Source: VGCC01 sp964495555 (GTDB taxonomy: Bacteria; Actinomycetota; Actinomycetes; S36-B12). Taken from it: a DNA stretch of 38,496 nucleotides. The position numbers and the translations under genes were made by a program. Positions 30,209-37,602 of the stretch are shown in pieces. The notes below the pieces were generated by a model. The model searched no databases and was not told the DNA's origin. It saw nothing but the letters and a program-made list of their open reading frames with translations. Each line of letters starts with the position of its first letter. The first letter of the stretch is position 1. The stretch lies in the NCBI GenBank assembly GCA_964495555.1, contig CAZBWA010000010.1:1-38496 (forward strand). The letters run 5' to 3'.

Positions 30209-30850
30209 ATGGTGGAAGCGGCGCCTCGTGGAGCGCGACTTCCACGTGAGCAGCGGCGCGAGCAGATCCTGGCTGCCGCCCGGGACGTCTTCGGACACCG
30301 CGGTTACCACCCGACATCCATGGAGGAGATCGCCGACGGCGCCGGCGTCACCAAGCCCGTCATCTACCAGCACTTCGATAGCAAGCTCGACCTCTATCTG
30401 GCGGTACTCGACACGACGATCGACGAACTCCTCACCGCCACGGACATGGCCCTGCGTTCCACCACGGACAACAAGCTGCGCGTGCAGCAGACGATGCGCG
30501 CGTACTTCGCCTTCGTTGACTCCACGGATGGCATCTACCGTTTGCTCTTCGAAAGCGACGTGATCGGTACGGAGGACGTCCGTACTCGCGTGGATCGGGC
30601 GCACGCCGAGGTCGCGCGTCGCATCGCCGCCGTCATCGCGGAGGACACGGACCTCGGCGAGTCCGAGACTCTGCTGCTGGGCTCCGCGCTCCAGGGCCTG
30701 GCCCAAGTGGCTGCGACCCGATGGATCCGCGGGCACACCGGCACGATGGAACGCGACGAGGCGGCCGATCTTGTCGCGGCGCTCGCGTGGCGCGGTATTC
30801 GCGGCTTCCCGCTGACCCACCCTCGTGCGGAATCGACCGGAGCTTCCTGA
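30209..30850 (+). CDS. TetR-family transcriptional regulator
   Basis: 213 residues. The N-terminal helix-turn-helix is REQILAAARDVFGHRGYHPTSMEEIADGAGVTKPVIYQHFDSKLDLYLAVL. The C-terminal ligand domain is helical and unremarkable. In Mycobacterium a TetR regulator sits before a DUF3107 gene, a ferritin-like gene and a DEAD-box helicase, as here (Rv3208-Rv3211, from memory). It probably represses its own or the divergent hydrolase promoter. Confidence 0.93.
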   Translation: MVEAAPRGARLPREQRREQILAAARDVFGHRGYHPTSMEEIADGAGVTKPVIYQHFDSKLDLYLAVLDTTIDELLTATDMALRSTTDNKLRVQQTMRAYFAFVDSTDGIYRLLFESDVIGTEDVRTRVDRAHAEVARRIAAVIAEDTDLGESETLLLGSALQGLAQVAATRWIRGHTGTMERDEAADLVAALAWRGIRGFPLTHPRAESTGAS

Positions 30851-30883
30851 GAACATGTCCATACCCGAGTGTGAGGATCAGTA

Positions 30884-31111
30884 GTGGAAATCAAGATCGG
30901 CGTTCATGACCACCCGCGCGAGTTGACGATCGACAGCGACGACACGGTGGAGGCCATCGAGGGTCTCGTGCGTGCAGCCATCGTCTCCGGCGAGGTGCTG
31001 CGCCTCACCGATTCCAAGGATCGGACCGTGCTCGTCCCGGCGGACAAGATCGCCTTCGTCGAGATCACCGCTGCGACGCGCGGACGCGTCGGCTTCGGCT
31101 CCCCCGCCTAG
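30884..31111 (+). CDS. DUF3107 family protein
   Basis: 75 residues, an actinobacterial family of unknown function (mycobacterial relative TB9.4). MEIKIGVHDHPRELTIDSDDTVEAIEGLV and VLVPADKIAFVEI match. GTG at 30884 has GAGGA upstream. It follows the TetR gene by 33 bp and its stop shares bases with the convergent ferritin-like gene. Confidence 0.93.
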   Translation: MEIKIGVHDHPRELTIDSDDTVEAIEGLVRAAIVSGEVLRLTDSKDRTVLVPADKIAFVEITAATRGRVGFGSPA

Positions 31112-31797
31112 GCGGCCAACCCCATCTCCGCCATGCGGCGCGAGTGATTCTCCGTGAGTCGCGCGAGCATGCGCCCGATCTCGGCCAGATCCGCACCGGG
31201 GCGATCCACACCGCCGACGAGAAGGCTCGACAGGGCATCACGTTCCGCGGCCACCCGCTGCGCCTGAGATAGGGCCTCGCCCACGAGGCGGCGGCCCCAG
31301 AGCGCGAGCCGTCCAGCGACTCGCGGATCTTCATCGATCGCGGAGCGGACAGCATCGACGACGAACTCCGACTGACCCAGGTCCTCGCAGACGCTCAGGA
31401 CGAGATCGCGCGTCGCGGGATCCAGGCGCGCGGCGATCTCCCGGTAGAAATCCATACCGATGCCGTCCCCCACGTACGCCTTGACGAGCCCCTCCAGCCA
31501 ATCGCTGGGCTTGGTGTGGACGTGGAAATCATCGATCGGCGTACGGAACGGAGCCATGGCGATCAGAGGGTCGACACCCAGCTCCCCCAGCCGGCGACTC
31601 AACTCCTCGTAATGACGGAACTCCGCGGCCGCCATTCCCGAGAGCGCGACGGTGTCGGCGAGCGTCGGGGACATAGCCGCATCCGCCGCAATGCGCTCGA
31701 ATGCGCTGAGTTCGCCGTAGGCGAGAACCCCAAGGAGATCGACAACCGCCGCCCGGTACTCCGGATCCTGGTCCAGGAGATTCGCGGGGACCGACAT
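31108..31797 (-). CDS. Ferritin-like helical protein (MiaE-like fold)
   Basis: 229 residues, predominantly helical. VLAYGELSAFERIAADAA, MAAAEFRHYEELSRRL and VCEDLGQSEFVVDAV carry Glu/His residues spaced as in di-iron four-helix bundles (Glu in ELSAFE, Glu-X-X-His in EFRHYE). The family is constant in actinobacteria at this locus (Rv3210c-type); function is not established. ATG at 31797 lies 7 nt after TAGCCT. Longer starts read antisense of the helicase. Confidence 0.85.
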   Translation of the reverse strand: MSVPANLLDQDPEYRAAVVDLLGVLAYGELSAFERIAADAAMSPTLADTVALSGMAAAEFRHYEELSRRLGELGVDPLIAMAPFRTPIDDFHVHTKPSDWLEGLVKAYVGDGIGMDFYREIAARLDPATRDLVLSVCEDLGQSEFVVDAVRSAIDEDPRVAGRLALWGRRLVGEALSQAQRVAAERDALSSLLVGGVDRPGADLAEIGRMLARLTENHSRRMAEMGLAA

Positions 31798-31804
31798 GGC
31801 CGCA

Positions 31805-31810
31805 AGGCTA
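31805..31810 (-). promoter_or_regulatory. -10 hexamer TAGCCT for the ferritin-like gene
   Basis: On the minus strand TAGCCT is followed by 7 nt and ATG at 31797, consistent with a leaderless start. The divergent helicase -10 lies 15 bp away. Confidence 0.55.
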
Positions 31811-31825
31811 GTGGCAGCCACCCGG

Positions 31826-31831
31826 TAGACT
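31826..31831 (+). promoter_or_regulatory. -10 hexamer TAGACT for the helicase gene
   Basis: Predicts a transcript start near 31838 and therefore a real leader for the helicase gene, unlike its divergent neighbour. Confidence 0.5.
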
Positions 31832-31846
31832 GAGGCCAGCACAATC

Positions 31847-33400
31847 GTGCATGACGCCGCGCGACACTCACCGCGCGAGACACTTGGAGCAGTTCTGAGC
31901 ACAGTTGATCCCACCTCGGCCCCCACGTTCGCCGAACTCGGCGCCGAAAAGACCATCGTCGATGCACTGGCAGCCGATGGCATCGAATTCGCCTTCCCCA
32001 TCCAGCAGATGTGCATGTCCCTGGCCCTCGAGGGCAAGGACCTCATCGGACAGGCGAAGACGGGAACCGGCAAGACCCTCGGGTTCGGGGTTCCCCTCCT
32101 GCAGCGGCTGACATCCCCCCTGTCACCGGACTACACATCCGAGCCCGGGGTGGGCAAACCCCACGCCCTCGTCGTGTGCCCCACGCGGGAACTCTCCCTA
32201 CAGGTTGCAACGGACCTCGAACGCGCAGGACGCATCAAGGGAACGCGCGTGCTCGCCATCTACGGGGGCCGCGCGTACGAGCCACAGATCGACGCTCTCA
32301 CCGCCGGCGTCGACGTCGTCGTCGGAACCCCGGGGCGCATCATCGATCTCGCGACGCGTGGACCACTCGACCTGAGCCACGTCCGCGTACTCGTCCTCGA
32401 CGAGGCCGACGAGATGCTGGATATGGGCTTCCTTCCCGACGTCGAGCGCATCGTGGACCTGCTCCCCAAGGAGCGGCAGACGATGCTCTTCTCCGCGACC
32501 ATGCCCGGACAGATCGTCGCCCTCGCACGTCGCTATATGACCCAACCGATCCACATCCGCGCATCCGAACCCGGCGATGACAGCGCCACGGTCGATGCCA
32601 TCGAACAGCATGTGTGGCGGGCGCACCCGATGGACAAGATCGAGCTTGTCGCCCGCATCCTCCAGGCGGAGGGTCGTCATCTCGCGATGATCTTCACCCG
32701 TACCAAGCGCAAGGCCCAGAAGATCGCGGATGAGTTAACCGAGCGTGGATTCGCCGTCGGTGCCGTGCATGGGGATCTCGGCCAAGGCGCACGCGAGCAG
32801 GCGTTGCGCGCCTTCCGCTCGGGCAAGGTCGACGTCCTCGTCGCCACGGATGTCGCGGCCCGCGGAATCGACGTCGATGATGTCACGCACGTCGTCAACT
32901 ACGAGTGCCCCGACGACGAGAAGACCTACCTGCACCGCATCGGGCGTACGGGACGCGCCGGGGCTTCCGGCGTGGCCGTGACGCTCGTGGACTGGGAGGA
33001 CGTCGCGCGCTGGCAGATGATCGATCGCGCACTCAAGTTGCCTTTCAAGGACCCCCTTGAGACGTACTCGACGAGCGAGCACGTCTACACCGGCTTGAAG
33101 ATCCCCGCGGGGACGACCGGCAAGTTGCCCAAGGAACGCCGCACGCGCGCGGGTCTCACGGCCGAAGCGGTGGAGGACATCGGCGAGACCGGCAAGCGCT
33201 CCGGGAAGGGCGCCGATAGGGGATCGGGCAAGCGCTCCGACAAGGACTCACACAAGGGATCCGGCAAGGGATCCGACAAGGGTGGCCACAAGGACCGCCC
33301 GCGTCCGAAGTCCGATGCGCCGCGCGAGAAGCCGAAGGACGGCGCAGCCAAGCGCAAGCGCCAGCGCACCCGCGGTGGCGCCCCTGTGTCAGGCGAGTAG
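31847..33400 (+). CDS. DEAD-box RNA helicase (RhlE-like)
   Basis: 517 residues. Motifs are in order: Q motif (FAELG to FPIQ), I AKTGTGKT (about 70-77), Ia PTREL, II DEAD (VLDEADEM), III SATMP, and in the second domain DVAARGIDVDDV and HRIGRTGR. A C-terminal tail of about 85 residues is basic and low-complexity (GSGK/GSDK/HKGSGK repeats), a likely RNA-binding tether. ATG at 31847 has no ribosome binding site. A CTG at 31895 has GGAG 5 nt upstream and would give the family's usual short N-terminus, so the true start is open. Confidence 0.95.
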   Translation: MHDAARHSPRETLGAVLSTVDPTSAPTFAELGAEKTIVDALAADGIEFAFPIQQMCMSLALEGKDLIGQAKTGTGKTLGFGVPLLQRLTSPLSPDYTSEPGVGKPHALVVCPTRELSLQVATDLERAGRIKGTRVLAIYGGRAYEPQIDALTAGVDVVVGTPGRIIDLATRGPLDLSHVRVLVLDEADEMLDMGFLPDVERIVDLLPKERQTMLFSATMPGQIVALARRYMTQPIHIRASEPGDDSATVDAIEQHVWRAHPMDKIELVARILQAEGRHLAMIFTRTKRKAQKIADELTERGFAVGAVHGDLGQGAREQALRAFRSGKVDVLVATDVAARGIDVDDVTHVVNYECPDDEKTYLHRIGRTGRAGASGVAVTLVDWEDVARWQMIDRALKLPFKDPLETYSTSEHVYTGLKIPAGTTGKLPKERRTRAGLTAEAVEDIGETGKRSGKGADRGSGKRSDKDSHKGSGKGSDKGGHKDRPRPKSDAPREKPKDGAAKRKRQRTRGGAPVSGE

Positions 33401-34141
33401 GACCTCGGCAAGGTTCCGGTAGGCGGCCGCGACGCCCGACGTAGGCGCGGTCGCTAACACCGTCCGGCCGGTGGCCGGGGCCTCAGCGGCCCGGACGCTG
33501 CGCGGGATCGGGGCGAAGACCGGGACCCCATACCTCTCCGCCAGGTCATCGCGGATGGCACGGGCATGGGCCGTGCGCCCGTCGAACAGCGTGGGAAGGA
33601 TCCCCAGCACCCGCAGATCGGGATTCGCCCAACGGCGTACTTCCTCGACGGTCTCCGTCAGTTGGCCCACGCCGCGATGCGACAGCGTCTCGCAGTGCAC
33701 CGGGATGAGCACATCATCCGCGGCGACGAGTGCGTTGATGGTCATGATGCCCAGTGACGGAGAGCAGTCGATGAGGATCCAGTCGTAGTCCGAGCGCATC
33801 GGCTCCAAGTGATCGCGGACGAGTCGTTCACGCCCGCTGCGACTCGCCAACGCGTGGTCGGCACGCGCCAGGTCCGACGTGGCCGGAAGCAGATCGACTC
33901 CCTCCGCCGTGGACACGATGCTGGCCGTGTTCCCCAGGAACGGTGTGGCGTCCCGGGGCAGGTCCTCCGGATCGATGCCGAGGGAGAAACTGGCACACGC
34001 CTGGGCGTCCAGGTCGACGACGAGGACGCGTTGGCCGCGTTCGGCCAGCGCCGAGGCCACGGTGATCGCGGTGGTGGTCTTGGCCACACCACCCTTTTGG
34101 TTGGCGATCGCGAGGATGCGCGCGCGCCTGCTGCCGTTCAC
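33389..34141 (-). CDS. ParA/Soj-type ATPase without a ParB partner
   Basis: 250 residues. The deviant Walker A motif ANQKGGVAKTTTAI near the N-terminus, DLDAQACASFSLG and DYDWILIDCSPSLGIMTINAL define the ParA family. No parB gene or parS-like cluster is nearby, so it is an orphan ParA (compare Rv3213c at the same locus in Mycobacterium). GTG at 34141 follows the upstream stop by 4 bp; the longer frame overlaps that gene. Its last 12 bp overlap the helicase gene. Confidence 0.92.
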   Translation of the reverse strand: MNGSRRARILAIANQKGGVAKTTTAITVASALAERGQRVLVVDLDAQACASFSLGIDPEDLPRDATPFLGNTASIVSTAEGVDLLPATSDLARADHALASRSGRERLVRDHLEPMRSDYDWILIDCSPSLGIMTINALVAADDVLIPVHCETLSHRGVGQLTETVEEVRRWANPDLRVLGILPTLFDGRTAHARAIRDDLAERYGVPVFAPIPRSVRAAEAPATGRTVLATAPTSGVAAAYRNLAEVLLA

Positions 34142-34145
34142 GGTC

Positions 34146-34973
34146 CTAGTCTGCTGCGTCCCGCATCGCGGCCCACGACTGCGCTCTCGTGTGCGATTGC
34201 TGCCCGGCTGGGCACAACTCGAGGAAGTCGCAGTACGCGCACAACCCTCCCGGACGTGGTGGGAACAACTCCGCGGCAACCTCGTCGATCACGTCGTCGT
34301 CGACAGCGGCAAGGGTGTCCTGGGCACGCCGGATGTCGACGGCGGCCGATTCCACCCGTCGGAGGTGTTCCAGGAGGGAATCCTCGGTGTGATCCCATCC
34401 GGTGACCGTTCCGCTGGGGATGTGATGCAACTCGACGCGGGAGCACTCCTGCTTCAGCGTGCGTTGCACCATGAGGGCGTAGAGAGCCAGGGCCTCTGCC
34501 GATCGGGCGTCGTCGGACGTGGGTACCCCCTTACCCGTCTTGTAGTCGACGATGACGTAGCGCCCATCCCGCTCGTCGATCCGGTCGATGCGTCCCTCGA
34601 TCACGAGTGCATCGGTCACGAATCCGAGGGTGCGCTCGTGGCTCACCGGTTCGCAGTGCGGATCGACGTCGACGAGATACGCCTCGGTCATGTCCGCCGC
34701 GCGCACCCGCCATTCATCACTGTGCTGGGCGTCGCGGTACCCAGCCGAGATCCACGACGCATCCATCAGCGCTCGCACGGCCTCCGGCCGGCGATCCTCC
34801 TCGGGAAGCTCCCACCAGGCCTTGAGCGCGTTGTGTACCGAGATTCCGAACGACGTGTGCGCCCAGGACAGACGGGGTACCCGCTGCTTGCGTATGTAGC
34901 GGAAGAGGAATGCCCGGGGGCAGGTATGCCACCCCGCGACTTTGCTCGGTGAGAGCTTCAACCGCGTCGACAT
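34146..34973 (-). CDS. RecB-like PD-(D/E)XK nuclease with Fe-S cluster motif
   Basis: 275 residues. The nuclease core is EGRIDRIDERDGRYVIVDYKTGKG (Asp, then Asp-X-Lys). The C-terminal CAYCDFLELCP and the N-terminal Cys in WHTCPRAFLFRY together give the four Cys of the iron-sulfur staple seen in AddB and Cas4-type nucleases. There is no helicase domain and no cas gene nearby, so this is a single-domain DNA-repair-type exonuclease. ATG at 34973 lies exactly 6 nt after TAGGCT. Confidence 0.92.
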   Translation of the reverse strand: MSTRLKLSPSKVAGWHTCPRAFLFRYIRKQRVPRLSWAHTSFGISVHNALKAWWELPEEDRRPEAVRALMDASWISAGYRDAQHSDEWRVRAADMTEAYLVDVDPHCEPVSHERTLGFVTDALVIEGRIDRIDERDGRYVIVDYKTGKGVPTSDDARSAEALALYALMVQRTLKQECSRVELHHIPSGTVTGWDHTEDSLLEHLRRVESAAVDIRRAQDTLAAVDDDVIDEVAAELFPPRPGGLCAYCDFLELCPAGQQSHTRAQSWAAMRDAAD

Positions 34974-34979
34974 CCTCGG

Positions 34980-34985
34980 AGCCTA
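34980..34985 (-). promoter_or_regulatory. -10 hexamer TAGGCT, leaderless start for the PD-(D/E)XK gene
   Basis: On the minus strand TAGGCT is followed by 6 nt and ATG at 34973. The hexamer overlaps the end of the NUDIX gene (TAG stop at 34983-34985). Confidence 0.55.
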
Positions 34986-35399
34986 GGGCTGGGCAGCGTG
35001 CCGTCCGCCGAGGAATCCCCAGGCCCTCAAGGCATCGAGTAACCCCGGACTCGTGTCCCAGTGCTCGAGATCACTCATGGGTACCCAGCGGACATCGCGA
35101 GCGTCGTCACCGGCCGCCATCTCTCCCGCGAGCACCGTGACGAGGAAGTCCCGGATGACGTAGGTCCCACCGGTGGGGGCCTCGCGGAGGACTGTTCCGA
35201 CTTCGCGCACCACCTCGACGTCCAACCCGGTCTCCTCCCGCACCTCGCGCACCACCGCGGCGGTGGCATCCTCACCGTGCTCGACACGACCGCCGGGCAG
35301 CGACCACTGGCCGAGGGCCGGGGGCTGTCCCCGCTGGATCAGCAGGATGCGGCCGTCCCCGTCGACGCAGACGGCGCCTGCACAGGGGATATCCGTCAT
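34983..35399 (-). CDS. NUDIX hydrolase
   Basis: 138 residues. The NUDIX box GX5EX7REUXEEXGU is complete (Gly37 to Leu59: GGRVEHGEDATAAVVREVREETGL). Substrate cannot be told from sequence; MutT-like, ADP-ribose and CoA hydrolases are all possible. It starts 3 bp after the CitE-type lyase stop, so the two are co-transcribed, hinting at a CoA or nucleotide sugar substrate. Confidence 0.92.
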   Translation of the reverse strand: MTDIPCAGAVCVDGDGRILLIQRGQPPALGQWSLPGGRVEHGEDATAAVVREVREETGLDVEVVREVGTVLREAPTGGTYVIRDFLVTVLAGEMAAGDDARDVRWVPMSDLEHWDTSPGLLDALRAWGFLGGRHAAQP

Positions 35400-35402
35400 G
35401 GT

Positions 35403-36356
35403 TCAGGAAGGCGGCTGGAATGTGCGCGTGCGGGACATGCCCGCTGCGCGGCCCTTCATCGCGACGACGAGCGCGATTTTGCGCGATGCCTCGTCGATCA
35501 TTTCGTCTCCGAGCATCACCGCACCTCGGGCGCCACCCGCACTCGAGGTGTGCCAGGCGTACGCGTCGAGGATGAGTTCGGCGTGGTCGTAGTCGTCCTG
35601 GCGCGGGGAGAACGTCTCGTTGACGACAGCGATCTGATCGGGATGGAGCACCCACTTGCCATCGAAGCCCAGGGCAGCCGTGCGTGCAGCCGAGCGACGC
35701 ACACCCTCGAGATCGCGGATCTGGAGATACGGCCCGTCGATCGCGAGCACATCGTGGGCTCGTGCCGCCATGAGGATGCGCATGAGGATGTAGTGGAACG
35801 CGTCTCCGATGTCGTAGCCAGGAGGCTGCTCCCCCACGACGAGGGACTTCATGTTGATGCTCGCCATGAAATCGGCAGGCCCGAAGATCAGAGTCTCGAT
35901 TCGGGGGGACGCGGAGGCGATCGCGTCCACGTGGACCAGTCCTGAGGCACTCTCGATTTGCGCTTCGATACCGATGCGCCCCACATCGACGCCCGTCGCC
36001 TTCTCCACCTGCGTGAGGAGCAGGTCGAGTGCCACCACCTGCTCAGCGCTCTGCACCTTGGGCAGGATGAGAGTGTCCAGGGTGGTGCCGGCGGCTTCGA
36101 CCACATCGACGACATCCCGGTAGGTCCATTGCGTGGACCAGTCGTTCACCCGCACCGACAGGATCCGGTCACCGAAGCCGCCCTCGTGGAGCGCGGTGAC
36201 GACGGTGCGTCGCGCGTCATCCTTGGCCGAGGGCGCCACTGCGTCCTCGAGGTCGAGGAACACCTCGTCAGCGTCGAGGCCACGGGCCTTGTCGATCATC
36301 GCCGGATTCGAGCCGGGGACCGCCAGGGTCGAGCGCCGCGCCCGAATGGAGCTCAC
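35403..36356 (-). CDS. CitE/HpcH-type CoA-ester lyase
   Basis: 317 residues. RSTLAVPGSNPAMIDKARGL, the metal-binding FLDLEDAVAPSAKDDAR, GIEAQIESASGLVHVDAIA, FGPADFMASI and GFDGKWVLHPDQI are the family core. Members cleave malyl-CoA, citramalyl-CoA or beta-methylmalyl-CoA; the exact substrate is not decidable here. GTG at 36356 lies exactly 6 nt after TAGCAT (leaderless). It diverges from the MFS gene across only 43 bp. Confidence 0.9.
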   Translation of the reverse strand: MSSIRARRSTLAVPGSNPAMIDKARGLDADEVFLDLEDAVAPSAKDDARRTVVTALHEGGFGDRILSVRVNDWSTQWTYRDVVDVVEAAGTTLDTLILPKVQSAEQVVALDLLLTQVEKATGVDVGRIGIEAQIESASGLVHVDAIASASPRIETLIFGPADFMASINMKSLVVGEQPPGYDIGDAFHYILMRILMAARAHDVLAIDGPYLQIRDLEGVRRSAARTAALGFDGKWVLHPDQIAVVNETFSPRQDDYDHAELILDAYAWHTSSAGGARGAVMLGDEMIDEASRKIALVVAMKGRAAGMSRTRTFQPPS

Positions 36357-36362
36357 CGGGCG

Positions 36363-36368
36363 ATGCTA
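36363..36368 (-). promoter_or_regulatory. -10 hexamer TAGCAT, leaderless start for CitE-type lyase
   Basis: On the minus strand TAGCAT is followed by 6 nt and GTG at 36356. It faces away from the MFS promoter. Confidence 0.6.
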
Positions 36369-36387
36369 GCGATCAGTCCACGTGTCC

Positions 36388-36393
36388 TAGAGT
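36388..36393 (+). promoter_or_regulatory. -10 hexamer TAGAGT, leaderless start for the MFS gene
   Basis: TAGAGT is followed by 6 nt and GTG at 36400. The opposing TAGCAT is 19 bp away, so -35 regions of the two promoters must overlap. Confidence 0.6.
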
Positions 36394-36399
36394 CCACGG

Positions 36400-37602
36400 G
36401 TGGTGGGACGCGCCCGATTCGCAGTCGCACTCCTCTTCTTCTCGAACGGCCTTGCACTCAGCACCTGGATTCCCCGTCTCGTCGACGTCCAGACCGGCCT
36501 CGCTATCTCCGACGGCACCTTGGGCGTGGTGCTCGCAATGGGCGCGGTCGGCGGGATCGTGCTCGGTCCCTTCGCGGGACGCGCCGCCCTTCGCTGGGGA
36601 AGTGGTCGCGTCGCGTGGGTGTCCCTCCTCCTCCTGGCACCGCTCAGCCCGCTGATCGCGGTGATGCCGAACGCGTGGAGCCTCGCCCTGCTCCTCGCCT
36701 GGCTCGGAGGCATGGACGCGGTGATGGACGCCGCGATGAACGCGCAGGGCATACGCGTTCAGAAGCACTACTCGACATCGATCCTCAACGGATTCCACGG
36801 ATACTGGTCCCTCGGCACGGTGATCGGCGGTGCGATCGGCGCCGGCAGCGCGCTGATCGGCGCTCCGCTCCTGCTCACGTTGGCCGTCACCGCCACCATC
36901 CCGACGGCTGCAGCAATCGCCAGTGCACGCTGGGTTCTCGCAGCCCCCGACCCCGAAACGCACCTGGAGGAGGTCCCCGCGACGGCCGACCCGGGCTCGT
37001 ATTCCCCGCGCGTGCGCTTAACATCGCTGACCCCGGTGACGTTCCTCCTGGGAATCTTCACGGTGCTTGCCGTGATCGTCGAGGACGTCCCCGCGCGATG
37101 GAGCTCGGTGTATCTGACGTCGATCGACGTGAGCGATCAGTACGTCGGGGTCGCGTTCGTCGCCTTCACCGTCGCCATGATGATCGGACGCTTCACAGGA
37201 GATCGACTCGTCGATCGATTCGGTGAGATCACAGTCGTGCGCACGAGCATGATCGCGGCCGCGATCGCCCTCATCCTCGGGCTGCTCAGCTCCTCTCTCG
37301 TCGGATTCACCCTCGCCTGCGTCGTGACCGGCTTCGGGACAGCGACCCTGTTCCCGGCCGCGATGCGCGCGGCCGCGCATCTCCCGGGCATTCGACCGGC
37401 CTCCGGCGTAGCCGTGGTGAGCTGGCTCGCGCGCTCGGCATTCTTTATCGCCCCGCTCGTCGTCGGATTCGTCGCGGATGCAGCCGGACCCGCATGGGGC
37501 ATCGCGTGCGCCGCGGTCGCGGCCGCCATCGCGGTCCCACTCGCCGCCGTGCTCAGATGGGGCTCGTCTCCGTCGGCTCGCGCGGCGAACTCGAGCGAAT
37601 GA
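36400..37602 (+). CDS. Major facilitator superfamily transporter (YbjJ-like)
   Basis: 400 residues with about 12 hydrophobic helices. The region DAVMDAAMNAQGIRVQ is typical of the YbjJ-like MFS subgroup. VGVAFVAFTVAMMIGRFTGDRLVDRFGE is the second-half loop. The substrate is unknown. Its last 50 bp overlap the convergent EamA gene. Confidence 0.92.
   Translation: MVGRARFAVALLFFSNGLALSTWIPRLVDVQTGLAISDGTLGVVLAMGAVGGIVLGPFAGRAALRWGSGRVAWVSLLLLAPLSPLIAVMPNAWSLALLLAWLGGMDAVMDAAMNAQGIRVQKHYSTSILNGFHGYWSLGTVIGGAIGAGSALIGAPLLLTLAVTATIPTAAAIASARWVLAAPDPETHLEEVPATADPGSYSPRVRLTSLTPVTFLLGIFTVLAVIVEDVPARWSSVYLTSIDVSDQYVGVAFVAFTVAMMIGRFTGDRLVDRFGEITVVRTSMIAAAIALILGLLSSSLVGFTLACVVTGFGTATLFPAAMRAAAHLPGIRPASGVAVVSWLARSAFFIAPLVVGFVADAAGPAWGIACAAVAAAIAVPLAAVLRWGSSPSARAANSSE

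Noticed and set aside
33389..34141. Plasmid or chromosome partition locus
   Set aside because: ParA stands alone with no ParB or parS-like cluster; gene order matches a chromosomal mycobacterial locus.
34146..34973. Cas4-like nuclease as a sign of CRISPR
   Set aside because: The Cys arrangement also fits AddB/RecB-type nucleases, and no cas gene or repeat array is present.
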